A stretch of 64,000 nucleotides of DNA from Pseudooceanicola pacificus. Its GTDB lineage: Bacteria; Pseudomonadota; Alphaproteobacteria; Rhodobacterales; Rhodobacteraceae. Numbering within the stretch: position 1 is the stretch's first letter; each line of letters begins with the position of its first letter. Shown in pieces: positions 18,225 to 26,186 of this stretch. The notes under the pieces were generated by a model. The model had not been told where the DNA came from, ran no database searches, and saw nothing but the letters and a program-made list of their open reading frames with translations. The position numbers and the translations under genes are program-made. The stretch spans positions 310,001-374,000 of the forward strand of contig NZ_WNXQ01000003.1 in the NCBI RefSeq assembly GCF_009789075.1, given 5' to 3'.

Positions 18225-19634
18225 TCAGAAGTGCATCGCGTAGCCCAGGCTCAGCCCGTAGTCGCGCGTGCCGTCGAGGATTTCCCCACCGTCGAAATCG
18301 ACCTGGAAGGTGCCCGCGCCCATCCGCGCCGTCATGCCCAGCCCCAGACGGGGCGAGGTGTTGCGCGTGGTGGTGCCGAACCCGTCCTCGAACCGGTTGA
18401 AATCGACCGCGAGGCTGACATAGGGCCGCACCCCGCCGGAGAGGGCGAAATCGGCCCGCGCGCCCAGCGACCCGGTGAGGGAGCTGACCGTGTGCCCCGG
18501 CACCGCCGCCGCATTGATCACGGCGGCCGGGTGATCCTCGGAAAATCCGGCGATGCTGGCGAATGTGGTCACCTCGGCCGCGCCCAGCGTCATGCGGTAG
18601 TTCATCCGCAGCGCCCCCGACAGGCGGTCGGCATCGTAGGAGGTCGGACCGAAGGTATATTCGGGCCGGGCCCCCAGGATCTGCGCGTCGATGGTCAGGT
18701 TCTCGGCCACGGGGGCCGAGATGTAGGCGCCGTAGCTCAGCGCCTTGGCCTCGACATCGGTGCCCGATGCGGTGACGTCCAGCGTGCCGTAGGACAGAAC
18801 CCCGCCCAGCACCACGCCATTGCCCAGGGTGGTGTCCACGCCCAGCGTCAGGTCATAGCTCTGCCCGTCGACGGTGCCGTCGTACTTGCGGCCCTTGAAC
18901 GACAGCCAGGCCTGTACCGGCGCGCCCGAGCGGCCCTGGCTGGACAGGAAGAACCCTTGCGACCCCACGGTGCCCGGCGCACCGCCCCGCCGCGCCGCCA
19001 GCGCCGACGCGATGCCCGAGCGCACGGCCCCGGTGGCCCCGGTCGCGGCAAGTGTTGTCACCTGATGCGACAGGACGCGCGCCTGGCGTTCCTTTTCCCG
19101 CTGGATCGCGGCGGCGCGTTCGGCGGCGGCTTTCTCGGCCGCGGCGCGTTCTTCCTCGCTCGGCTGGGTGCCAGTGTCGGTTCCGGTGTCGGTGCCCTCA
19201 TCGGTGGGCGGCGTGCCGTCATCGCCGCCGGTGCCGGGCTCCTCGTCCTCGTCGGGGCCGGTGGTATTGGGGGTACAGGTGGCCTCGATGCCGAAGGTCA
19301 TGCCCGGAGTCGCCCGGCCGCCCATCTCGATCTGAACTTCAGCCGGCTTGCGCGCGACAAAGCTCGCACCCTGACAACTGGCCGCGTCGTTACATATGAG
19401 GAACGACTGCCCGTCGTAGTTCACCCTGATCAGGATGTTGTCCACGGCTTCCGGGTTGATGGTGTCGAAAGCAAACCTTTCGCCGGGATCCATGTCGGAA
19501 TAGCCGTAGGTGATCGAGTTGCCGTCGCGGAATTTCGGCCCGTACATGGCGCCGTTGCAACTGGCGGCAGTTGCCGCGGCAGGCGCGAGGGCGGCAAGGC
19601 CGAAGCCCAGCACCCGTAGGAGTTGTCGTGTCAT
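18225..19634 (-). CDS. Autotransporter-type outer membrane protein
   Basis: A 469-residue protein with a signal peptide (MTRQLLRVLGFGLAALAPAA, cleavage near ATAA-SC), a small cysteine-containing N-terminal domain (Cys26, 81, 87, 120), an acidic Thr/Gly/Asp/Glu linker at about 124-160, an Ala/Glu-rich helical stretch at 160-190, and a C-terminal beta-barrel from about residue 225 ending with the outer-membrane signal YGLSLGYAMHF. This is the layout of a small autotransporter; the N-terminal domain could be surface-exposed with two disulfides. The start at 19634 gives the signal peptide. Confidence 0.82.
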   Translation of the reverse strand: MTRQLLRVLGFGLAALAPAAATAASCNGAMYGPKFRDGNSITYGYSDMDPGERFAFDTINPEAVDNILIRVNYDGQSFLICNDAASCQGASFVARKPAEVQIEMGGRATPGMTFGIEATCTPNTTGPDEDEEPGTGGDDGTPPTDEGTDTGTDTGTQPSEEERAAAEKAAAERAAAIQREKERQARVLSHQVTTLAATGATGAVRSGIASALAARRGGAPGTVGSQGFFLSSQGRSGAPVQAWLSFKGRKYDGTVDGQSYDLTLGVDTTLGNGVVLGGVLSYGTLDVTASGTDVEAKALSYGAYISAPVAENLTIDAQILGARPEYTFGPTSYDADRLSGALRMNYRMTLGAAEVTTFASIAGFSEDHPAAVINAAAVPGHTVSSLTGSLGARADFALSGGVRPYVSLAVDFNRFEDGFGTTTRNTSPRLGLGMTARMGAGTFQVDFDGGEILDGTRDYGLSLGYAMHF

Positions 19635-19709
19635 GCTGTCCCCAGTCCTTGGCCCCCTCCCGGGGCAGTCACCGGGCACCTGGGCCCGGGTGGCGGGCAG
19701 TGTGTCGCG

Positions 19710-19725
19710 GTCCTGTATACAGGAC
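19710..19725. promoter_or_regulatory. Perfect 16-bp palindrome upstream of the autotransporter gene
   Basis: GTCCTGTATACAGGAC is its own reverse complement over 16 bases. It is 76 bases before the autotransporter ATG and is followed by a C5/G5 inverted repeat (19728-19744). Its TGTATAC core recalls GntR-type operators. The regulator is unknown. Confidence 0.55.
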
Positions 19726-19774
19726 TACCCCCCATTTCAGGGGGTGTGGCCGGCAGGCCGCAGGGCCGGAACGC

Positions 19775-19804
19775 AAAAGGCCGCACCCTGGGGCGCGGCC
19801 TTTC
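19775..19804 (-). terminator. Bidirectional-looking terminator after sat-cysC
   Basis: AAAGGCCGC (19776-19784) pairs with GCGGCCTTT (19795-19803) around a 10-base loop. On the minus strand the stem ends in TTTTGCG, 20 bases after the sat-cysC stop codon; on the plus strand it ends in TTTCC. Confidence 0.72.
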
Positions 19805-19822
19805 CTTGGGTCTTGGCGGCGC

Positions 19823-21535
19823 TCAGTGCGCGGCGATCAGGCCCATGCTTTCCAGCTTGAGGATCACCTGGTGGGCGCAGTTGTCCACGTCGGTGCCTTC
19901 GGTCTCGACCCGCAGCTCGGGGTGCTCGGGTACGTCATAGGGGTCGGAGATCCCGGTGAATTCCTTGATCTTGCCCTCGCGCGCCAGCTTGTAGAGGCCC
20001 TTGCGGTCGCGCTTTTCGCATTCCTCGATCGAGGTCGCCACATGCACCTCGATGAAGGCGCCGAACTGCTCGATATCCTCGCGCACGGCACGGCGGGTGG
20101 CCGAATAGGGCGCGATGGGGGCGCAGATCGCGATGCCGCCGTTCTTGGTGATCTCGGAGGCGACATAGCCGATGCGGCGGATGTTCAGGTCGCGGTGCTC
20201 TTTCGAGAAGCCGAGTTCGGACGACAGGTTCTTCCGCACGATGTCGCCGTCGAGCAGGGTGACCGGACGGCCGCCCATTTCCATCAGCTTGACCATGACG
20301 GCGTTTGCGATGGTCGACTTGCCCGAACCCGAGAAGCCGGTGAAGAACACGGTGAAGCCCTGCTTGGAGCGCGGCGGCCGGGTCTTGCGCAGCTCGGCCA
20401 CGACCTCGGGGAAGGAGAACCACTCGGGGATTTCCAGCCCTTCGGCCAGACGGCGGCGCAGCTCGGTGCCCGAGATGTTCAGGATCGTGACGTTGTCCTT
20501 GTCCTCGATCTCGTCATTGGGCTCGTACTGGGCGCGCTCCTGCACATAGACCATGTGTTTGAAGTCGACCATCTCGATGCCCATCTCTTCCTGGTGCTCG
20601 CGGAAGAGGTCCTGCGCATCGTAGGGGCCATAGAAATCGTCACCGGCCGAGTTCTTGCCGGGGCCGGCGTGGTCGCGCCCGACGATGAAGTGCGAGCAAC
20701 CGTAGTTCTTGCGGATCAGCCCGTGCCAGACGGCCTCGCGCGGGCCGGCCATGCGCATCGCCAGCGGCAGCAGCGACATCGTAGTGGTCGAGCCCGGGTA
20801 TTTGTCCAGCACCGCCTCGTAGCAGCGCACGCGGGTGAAGTGGTCGACATCGCCCGGCTTGGTCATGCCCACGACGGGGTGGATCAGCAGGTTGGCCTGG
20901 GCCTCTTTCGCGGCGCGGAAGGTCAGTTCCTGGTGCGCGCGGTGCAGCGGGTTGCGGGTCTGGAAGGCCACGACGCGGCGCCAGCCCAGCTTGCGGAAAT
21001 AGGCGCGCAGTTCGTTCGGCGTGTCGCGGCGGGCGCGGAAGTCGTAATGCACGGGCTGCTGGATGCCGGTGACCGGACCGCCCAGATAGACCTTGCCGGC
21101 GTGGTGGTGCAGGTAGTTCACCGCCGGATGCGCCAGATCGTCGGCGCCAAAGACCTTTTCGGCCTCTTTCGACTTGTCGGGCGTCCAGCGGTCGGTGACC
21201 GTCATGGTGCCGAGGATCACGCCTTCCTGGTCGCGCAGGGCGATGTCCTGGCCGATCTCGATGCTGTCGGCGAACTTCTCGGACACGTCCAGCGTGATCG
21301 GCATCGGCCAGAGCGAGCCGTCGCCCAGGCGCATGTTGTCGACGACGCCGTTATAGTCCTCTTCGGACAGGAAGCCCTTGAGCGGGTAAAACCCGCCGTT
21401 CATCAGAAGCTCGAGGTCGCAGATCTGGCGCGGGCTGAGGTCCCAGCTTGTCAGCTCGGCGGCCTCCAACTTCATCTTCTGGGCACTTTCGTACGAGACG
21501 AAGAGCTCGGGGATCGGAGCGAGTTTGTTGTTCAT
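19823..21535 (-). CDS. sat-cysC: Bifunctional sulfate adenylyltransferase / adenylylsulfate kinase
   Basis: Activates sulfate to APS and then to PAPS for assimilation or sulfation. From ATG 21535 the product is 570 residues. The ATP sulfurylase part has QTRNPLHRAHQELT (residues 192-205), with the HxxH-like Arg-Asn-Pro/His motif, and VGRDHAGPGK; the C-terminal APS kinase has the P-loop GFSGSGKST at 400-408, LLDGDIVRKNLSSELGFSKEHRDLNIRRIG, and the lid region. This start gives the N-terminus usual for the family (NNKLAPIPELFVSYESAQK). The frame is open upstream into a regulator domain. Confidence 0.93.
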   Translation of the reverse strand: MNNKLAPIPELFVSYESAQKMKLEAAELTSWDLSPRQICDLELLMNGGFYPLKGFLSEEDYNGVVDNMRLGDGSLWPMPITLDVSEKFADSIEIGQDIALRDQEGVILGTMTVTDRWTPDKSKEAEKVFGADDLAHPAVNYLHHHAGKVYLGGPVTGIQQPVHYDFRARRDTPNELRAYFRKLGWRRVVAFQTRNPLHRAHQELTFRAAKEAQANLLIHPVVGMTKPGDVDHFTRVRCYEAVLDKYPGSTTTMSLLPLAMRMAGPREAVWHGLIRKNYGCSHFIVGRDHAGPGKNSAGDDFYGPYDAQDLFREHQEEMGIEMVDFKHMVYVQERAQYEPNDEIEDKDNVTILNISGTELRRRLAEGLEIPEWFSFPEVVAELRKTRPPRSKQGFTVFFTGFSGSGKSTIANAVMVKLMEMGGRPVTLLDGDIVRKNLSSELGFSKEHRDLNIRRIGYVASEITKNGGIAICAPIAPYSATRRAVREDIEQFGAFIEVHVATSIEECEKRDRKGLYKLAREGKIKEFTGISDPYDVPEHPELRVETEGTDVDNCAHQVILKLESMGLIAAH

Positions 21536-21901
21536 CAGTAAGGTCCTATCGTTCAGTGTGACCTGGCCGGCGCCCGAGCCGGTCAATTCGGCATGAAGTG
21601 CCTGGTATTCCAGGAATTTGCGGGCGAGGAAACGGTCGGTGAGACGGGCTTTCTCGGCCGCGCCGCGGGCGGTAAGGGAATAGGCAAAGCGGTGACGCCG
21701 GTCGGGGCCCTCGCGTTCGCTGATCCGGATGAAGCCGGCATCCGCCGCCGACCTGAGCCGGGCATTCAGCCCGCCCAGCGACACCCCGATCGCCGAGGCG
21801 ATGGCCCGCTGCGAGGCGTCCGGTGCCATGTCCAGATGGCGCAGCAGCCGGAACAGCTCGCCGTCTTCGTCGGAAATGGGTTGGGCTCTCGTGGCGGACA
21901 A
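19823..21901 (-). CDS. MarR/EPS-type regulator reading in frame into sulfate adenylyltransferase / APS kinase
   Basis: A continuous 692-codon frame from TTG 21901. Residues 1 to about 108 look like a complete EPS-associated MarR-family regulator: a winged helix (DASQRAIASAIGVSLGGLNARL, then RHRFAYSLTARG) and the terminal helix AEKARLTDRFLARKFLEYQALHAEL. Residues 123-692 are a full Sat/CysC. The join of about 14 residues (TGSGAGQVTLNDRTLL) has no stop codon. ATG 21535 has AGGA eight bases upstream and gives the usual Sat N-terminus, so two separate products are also possible: see the entry at 19823-21535. A one-base deletion near 21585 would create a TGA after HAE. Confidence 0.55.
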   Translation of the reverse strand: MSATRAQPISDEDGELFRLLRHLDMAPDASQRAIASAIGVSLGGLNARLRSAADAGFIRISEREGPDRRHRFAYSLTARGAAEKARLTDRFLARKFLEYQALHAELTGSGAGQVTLNDRTLLMNNKLAPIPELFVSYESAQKMKLEAAELTSWDLSPRQICDLELLMNGGFYPLKGFLSEEDYNGVVDNMRLGDGSLWPMPITLDVSEKFADSIEIGQDIALRDQEGVILGTMTVTDRWTPDKSKEAEKVFGADDLAHPAVNYLHHHAGKVYLGGPVTGIQQPVHYDFRARRDTPNELRAYFRKLGWRRVVAFQTRNPLHRAHQELTFRAAKEAQANLLIHPVVGMTKPGDVDHFTRVRCYEAVLDKYPGSTTTMSLLPLAMRMAGPREAVWHGLIRKNYGCSHFIVGRDHAGPGKNSAGDDFYGPYDAQDLFREHQEEMGIEMVDFKHMVYVQERAQYEPNDEIEDKDNVTILNISGTELRRRLAEGLEIPEWFSFPEVVAELRKTRPPRSKQGFTVFFTGFSGSGKSTIANAVMVKLMEMGGRPVTLLDGDIVRKNLSSELGFSKEHRDLNIRRIGYVASEITKNGGIAICAPIAPYSATRRAVREDIEQFGAFIEVHVATSIEECEKRDRKGLYKLAREGKIKEFTGISDPYDVPEHPELRVETEGTDVDNCAHQVILKLESMGLIAAH

Positions 21902-22379
21902 TGCTTCGGACTCAAAGTGTGTTCAGTGATGAACGCATTGCACAGTTTGCTAGTGCAGAAAAGGGTTTTGTTCGAAGCGGGCGGCGGATTGATGCCGGCA
22001 TGCGGACGGTCAGGGCCACGGCGGGGCACTGTATTTCAGCGTGAAATGAGTGGTTGGCGGCCTGTGGCGGGAATATTCCGCCCCGGGCGAATCGCGGGTC
22101 GTTGCACGCGGATCGGCTGACGCTTCACCGCGCTGTCAGCCGGGGCAGGGCCGTCGCAAACGCCGCTCTCGCGGCAGGCCCGGGTTCGCCGGGGGTGGGG
22201 TGGCCGCGTCGACGTCCGGGCAAGAGTGGCGTGCCACGGCGGGTTTTCCCGTTCGTGCCGGCAGGGCCTGCCGGGGCATTCCGGGCCAGACGCCGCGCTG
22301 CGCCTGCCCGGGCCAGACATGTCTGCCGGCGCCGTTACCTGGCAAGAAAGCCGGTTATGATTGCCAATCGACGGCCGGG
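21902..22379. other. Intergenic stretch between the regulator and trxB
   Basis: About 480 bases with no gene that I can support. The part next to the regulator (21902-21980) is AT-richer and holds an inverted repeat; 22120-22340 is very GC-rich with no clear structure. Confidence 0.5.
21939..21957. promoter_or_regulatory. Inverted repeat upstream of the MarR/EPS-type regulator
   Basis: TGCAC (21939-21943) and GTGCA (21953-21957) with a 9-base spacer, 37 bases before the TTG start. The extended form on the minus strand is TGCACTAGCAAACTGTGCA. The position suits autoregulation by a MarR-type protein; inference only. Confidence 0.35.
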
Positions 22380-23372
22380 CTATTCGCCCGGGGTGACTTC
22401 GGCAACCGGGGCCTCGGGCGCCACTTCGGCCGCGCCCTGTTCGGCCAGCCAGCGTTCCGCGTCCAGCGCGGCCATGCAGCCCATGCCGGCCGAGGTCACC
22501 GCCTGACGGTATTTGTGGTCGGTCAGGTCGCCCGCGGCAAAGACGCCGGGCACCGAGGTTTCGGTCGAGCCGGGGGTCACCTTGACATAGCCGCCGTGGT
22601 GCAGCTCCAGCTGGTCCTTGACCAGCTCGCTGGCCGGGGCATGGCCGATGGCGACAAAGACACCCTTGGCCGGGATCTCGGTGATCTCGCCGGTGTCGAC
22701 ATGTTTCACCTTGATGCCGGTGACGCCCTTGGGGTTGTCCTCGCCCACGACCTCTTCCAGCACGTGATGCCAGAGCGGTTCGATCTTGGGGTTCTTCATC
22801 AGCCGGTCGATCAGGATCTTTTCGGCCCGCAGCTCGTCGCGGCGGTGGATCAGGGTCACCTTGCTGGCGAAGTTGGTCAGGAACAGGGCTTCCTCGACCG
22901 CGGTGTTGCCGCCGCCGATCACCACGATCTCCTGCCCGCGGTAGAAGAATCCGTCACAGGTCGCGCAGGCCGACACGCCAAAGCCCTTGAAGGCCTCTTC
23001 GCTTTCCAGCCCCAGCCATTTGGCGCGTGCCCCTGTGGCCAGGATGACGGCATCGGCCTGGTAGAGCGTGCCGCTGTCGCCCTTGGCGGTGAAAGGGCGC
23101 TTGCTCAGATCGAGGTCGGAAATGATGTCGCCGATGATCTCGCAGCCCATCTCGCGCGCGTGGGATTCCATGCGCACCATCAGGTCGGGGCCCTGCACCT
23201 CGGTGTCGCCGGGCCAGTTCTCGACCTCGGTGGTGGTGGTCAGCTGGCCACCGGGTTCGATGCCCTGCACCAGGATCGGCTCCAGCATGGCGCGGGCGGC
23301 ATAGACGCCCGCCGTATAGCCGGCCGGGCCGGACCCGATGATCAGAACCTTGGTCTTGCGCGTCTCGGCCAT
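22380..23372 (-). CDS. trxB: Thioredoxin-disulfide reductase
   Basis: NADPH-dependent flavoprotein that reduces thioredoxin. The 330-residue protein has the FAD-binding GSGPAG near residue 13, the redox-active CATC (Cys136, Cys139), the NADPH-binding [10 protein letters not shown], and the C-terminal FAD motif [22 protein letters not shown] short tail ([18 protein letters not shown]) is rich in Ala/Pro/Glu and longer than in E. coli. It is divergent from an Lrp-type gene, with about 200 bp between them. Confidence 0.96.
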   Translation of the reverse strand: MAETRKTKVLIIGSGPAGYTAGVYAARAMLEPILVQGIEPGGQLTTTTEVENWPGDTEVQGPDLMVRMESHAREMGCEIIGDIISDLDLSKRPFTAKGDSGTLYQADAVILATGARAKWLGLESEEAFKGFGVSACATCDGFFYRGQEIVVIGGGNTAVEEALFLTNFASKVTLIHRRDELRAEKILIDRLMKNPKIEPLWHHVLEEVVGEDNPKGVTGIKVKHVDTGEITEIPAKGVFVAIGHAPASELVKDQLELHHGGYVKVTPGSTETSVPGVFAAGDLTDHKYRQAVTSAGMGCMAALDAERWLAEQGAAEVAPEAPVAEVTPGE

Positions 23373-23517
23373 GGCGGACCCCCATTTGCAGCAGTTGCCT
23401 CTACTTAGGACGCGGCCCTGTCCGGCGCAACCGCACCGGATTGCATGGCCGGACTGCATGCGTAATAAGCAGCGCGCGGGCCGAGGCTGCGCATTTTTCC
23501 TGCTTGGCGAAACAAAG

Positions 23518-23545
23518 TTGCGCACTGACAGGCCGGTGATATAAC
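23518..23545 (+). promoter_or_regulatory. Candidate promoter of the Lrp-family gene
   Basis: TTGCGC (23518-23523), 16-base spacer, TATAAC (23540-23545), 26 bases before the ATG. The intergenic region is shared with trxB and is a natural place for the Lrp protein to act on both genes. Confidence 0.42.
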
Positions 23546-23570
23546 AAACGCAAATCTGGGGAGAGCACGG

Positions 23571-24071
23571 ATGGCGGGATCGCGTCTGGATCCGATCGAC
23601 AGGAAGATTCTGGCCGAGCTGCAGGCGGACGGCCGGATGACCAATGTCGAACTGGCCAAGCGTGTGGGCATTTCCGCGCCGCCCTGTCTGCGGCGTGTGC
23701 GCACGCTGGAAGAGGCGGGATTCATCCGCGGATACCATGCCGATGTCGATACGCGCGAGCTGGGATTCGAGGTCCAGGTCTTTGCTTCGGTCGGGCTGCA
23801 GAGCCAGGCCGAGTCGGATCTGTCGGCCTTCGAGCGGCGCTGCAAGGCATGGCCGCTGGTCCGCGAATGCCACATGCTGAACGGCGAGATCGACTTCATC
23901 CTGAAATGCGTCGCGCCGGATCTGTCGACCTTTCAGTCCTTCCTGACGCAGGAGCTGACGGCGGCCGACAACGTGGCCAGCGTCAAGACCTCGCTGGTGA
24001 TCCGCTGCGCCAAGGACGAACCGGGCGTGCCCTTCGATATCCTGGAAGAAAGACTGAACCGCACCGCGTGA
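23571..24071 (+). CDS. Lrp/AsnC-family transcriptional regulator
   Basis: A 166-residue regulator with an N-terminal winged helix ([46 protein letters not shown]) and a C-terminal RAM/AsnC ligand domain ([46 protein letters not shown]). It is divergent from trxB; the pairing suggests autoregulation and possibly control of trxB. The ligand, perhaps an amino acid, is unknown. GGGGAGAGC precedes the ATG. Confidence 0.93.
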   Translation: MAGSRLDPIDRKILAELQADGRMTNVELAKRVGISAPPCLRRVRTLEEAGFIRGYHADVDTRELGFEVQVFASVGLQSQAESDLSAFERRCKAWPLVRECHMLNGEIDFILKCVAPDLSTFQSFLTQELTAADNVASVKTSLVIRCAKDEPGVPFDILEERLNRTA

Positions 24072-24141
24072 CGCCGGACCCTGGGTCCTGCGATGCGGTT
24101 CAGACCGTGATCATCCGCCGAGGGGACGGATGCGCGGTATT

Positions 24142-24897
24142 TCAGGCTGCGTGAAGGTCATGCAGCGCCCTGAGCGTCATGCGCGGGTGGACGAGCAGGC
24201 CGAAATCCTCCAGCTCGCGGATATGGGGAAAGAGCGACAGGAACAGGGCCAGCATGTTCGGGCCCATCTGTTCCTCCAGGTGGTAGCCCGGGTGATAGGT
24301 CTCGACCCCCAGCCCCTCGGCATAGATCGTCGCGTGGCGATCCAGGCAGATGTGGTAGGTCTCGACCGGGGCGGGCGGGGTGATCTGGAACACGCAGTCG
24401 CAATCGACAAATTCGTCCAGCGGGGTATAGGTCTCGGCCCCGCTGGTGGCGCGGCGCAGCGCGTCGGGGCGGTGCAGCATGCGCGCGCCGGGGCCGACGG
24501 TCAGGTCGATGCCCGGGCGGCCGGGGCCGAACCGGTCCGAGGTCACGCGGGTCAGGCGGCACTGTTCGGGCGTCGCGCCCGGCGCGTTCGGCACCATCGT
24601 CATGGAGCCGATCCAGCGCACCTGCATCTGACCGTGTTCGAGGGTCTCCACCCTCATCCCCGGGCGCAGATCCTCGATCGCGCGGGGGCCGCTGTCGGTC
24701 ATGATCCCGGTGCCGCGGGCGAAGGCGTTGAAGGCGCTTTCGAATTCCGTCGTGGCCGGCGCGATATGCTGGGTCAGCTGATCGCGGCCCTCGGAATCGA
24801 GGGTCTGGATCTCGTACCGGCGCATCATCGGCATCCGGCGTTTGGCGGGAACTTGCTTGGCAGCGTCGTGCTCGATGGCACGAGGAGAAAACGTCAT
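24142..24897 (-). CDS. Hint-domain (Hint_2) protein with altered first residue
   Basis: A 251-residue protein with a hedgehog/intein fold at about residues 56-200: NAFARGTGIMTDSGPRAIEDLRPGM, QVRWIGSM, TVGPGARMLHR, then ETYHICLDRHATIYAEGLGVETYHP. In active Hint domains the first residue is usually Cys (as in CFxxGT); here the aligned residue is Ala58, so autoprocessing is unlikely. The N-terminus has no signal peptide and the function is unknown. The start at 24897 is chosen by family fit; the frame is open to 25110. Confidence 0.78.
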   Translation of the reverse strand: MTFSPRAIEHDAAKQVPAKRRMPMMRRYEIQTLDSEGRDQLTQHIAPATTEFESAFNAFARGTGIMTDSGPRAIEDLRPGMRVETLEHGQMQVRWIGSMTMVPNAPGATPEQCRLTRVTSDRFGPGRPGIDLTVGPGARMLHRPDALRRATSGAETYTPLDEFVDCDCVFQITPPAPVETYHICLDRHATIYAEGLGVETYHPGYHLEEQMGPNMLALFLSLFPHIRELEDFGLLVHPRMTLRALHDLHAA

Positions 24898-25169
24898 GTG
24901 CGTGACCCTGGTCTGGTCGTCGCATCCGCGCTGGCCCCCACCAGCAACGTCAGACGGACAAACGTGAATTCGTCTTGTGGTTCGAAATTTGCCGAAAGTT
25001 GGGCGATCTGTCAAAGCAGGCGAACAACCGTTGCGCGAACGCCGTTCAATCCCGGGCTGTGACCCGGCATTGTTCCGGCCGACCACCACAACCCGCCACA
25101 TTCGCGCCACAATCGCGCCGAATCAGGGGCATGTTCTGTGGTCGCGGGACAACAGTCCGTCGCCGCCCG

Positions 25170-25304
25170 TCAGGCCGCCTTTCGGAGCGTCACCGCACGT
25201 CGCAGGGGCGCTGCCGCCCGCGCAGTCCGTTCGAATGGCAGGACCGGCGTCTGGGCCTTCGAGGCCTCTATCACCGCTTTCATCCAGCGCTTTTGCTTTT
25301 TCAT
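25170..25304 (-). CDS. 44-residue basic small protein
   Basis: MKKQKRWMKAVIEASKAQTP followed by a basic, Ala-rich tail (LPFERTARAAAPLRRAVTLRKAA). GAGGAG lies seven bases before the ATG. The pattern of a KKQKRWMK start, a short acidic helix, and a PFER/PWxR-G/A motif resembles a small protein I have seen repeatedly in Rhodobacteraceae genomes; that is recognition from memory, not a search. It lies 126 bases after pgeF on the same strand. It may bind nucleic acid, given its charge, but the function is unknown. Confidence 0.68.
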   Translation of the reverse strand: MKKQKRWMKAVIEASKAQTPVLPFERTARAAAPLRRAVTLRKAA

Positions 25305-25430
25305 TGTGTCGCTCCTCGCATCCCCCGGTCGTTGCCGGGTCTAGAAGGAAAGAATGAAATTGCTTTGCGGCGCATCTGGGACGGAAACGGGATCAATTCT
25401 GTCCTGTTTATGGAGGCTTGCCGGATTCTC

Positions 25431-26186
25431 TTAAAGTCGGATGGCCGACATCAGCCTGCCATAGTCCGCCTCTCCCGCGTGGGTTGTGCGGCGGTACGAG
25501 AAGAACCGCTCGGAATCCGAGTAGGTGCAATGCCGGGTCCATTCGGCATGGCCGACCCCGGCCTGGCGCAGGCGGTGCAGGCCAAAGGCGGGCAGGTCGA
25601 ACTGCAGCCGGTCGCCTTCGCCATTGGCAAAGAAGCGGGCATTGCCGGGATCGTCATCTATGAAGGCGTCCATGAACTCGGGCCCGACCTCATAGGCGCG
25701 CTGGCTGATCGAGGGGCCGATGACGGCGGTGATGGATTCGCGCCGCGCGCCGAGGGATTCCATCGCCTCCACCGTGCGTTCCAGCACCCCGTCCAGCGCG
25801 CCGCGCCAGCCGGCATGGGCCGCGCCCACGACACCGGCCTGCACATCGGCAAAGAGCACGGGCTGGCAGTCGGCGGTCAGCACGCTCAGCACCAGGCCCG
25901 GGCGGTCGGTGACGATGGCGTCGGCCTGCTCGGTCTCGGTGCTGTCGGGATCGGCGATCACGGCGCGCGACGAATGCACCTGGCGCACGGATCTCAGGCA
26001 CTCCGGCTCGGCCTCCAGGGCCCGGGCGGCGCGCGCGCGGTTGATCGCCACGATTTCCGACTGGTCGGAGCTGCCCGGCCCGCAGTTCAGCCCGGCGAAG
26101 ATTCCGGACGACGCACCACCGCGGCGGGTGAAGAATCCGTGCCGCAGCGAGGAAAGCGCGTCTGACGTGATGATTTCCAGCGTCAT
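25431..26186 (-). CDS. pgeF: YfiH/PgeF family purine nucleoside phosphorylase-like (multicopper polyphenol oxidase family)
   Basis: A 251-residue protein of the DUF152 family, whose members act as purine nucleoside phosphorylase/adenosine deaminase and edit peptidoglycan precursors in E. coli (PgeF). Motifs seen are HGFFTRRGGASSGIFAGLNCG, VRQVHSS, the metal-binding LTADCQPVLFAD and AAHAGWRGALDGV, and CTYSDSERFFSYRR near the end. The ATG overlaps the stop of the upstream methyltransferase by four bases (ATGA), fixing the start and indicating co-translation. Confidence 0.92.
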   Translation of the reverse strand: MTLEIITSDALSSLRHGFFTRRGGASSGIFAGLNCGPGSSDQSEIVAINRARAARALEAEPECLRSVRQVHSSRAVIADPDSTETEQADAIVTDRPGLVLSVLTADCQPVLFADVQAGVVGAAHAGWRGALDGVLERTVEAMESLGARRESITAVIGPSISQRAYEVGPEFMDAFIDDDPGNARFFANGEGDRLQFDLPAFGLHRLRQAGVGHAEWTRHCTYSDSERFFSYRRTTHAGEADYGRLMSAIRL

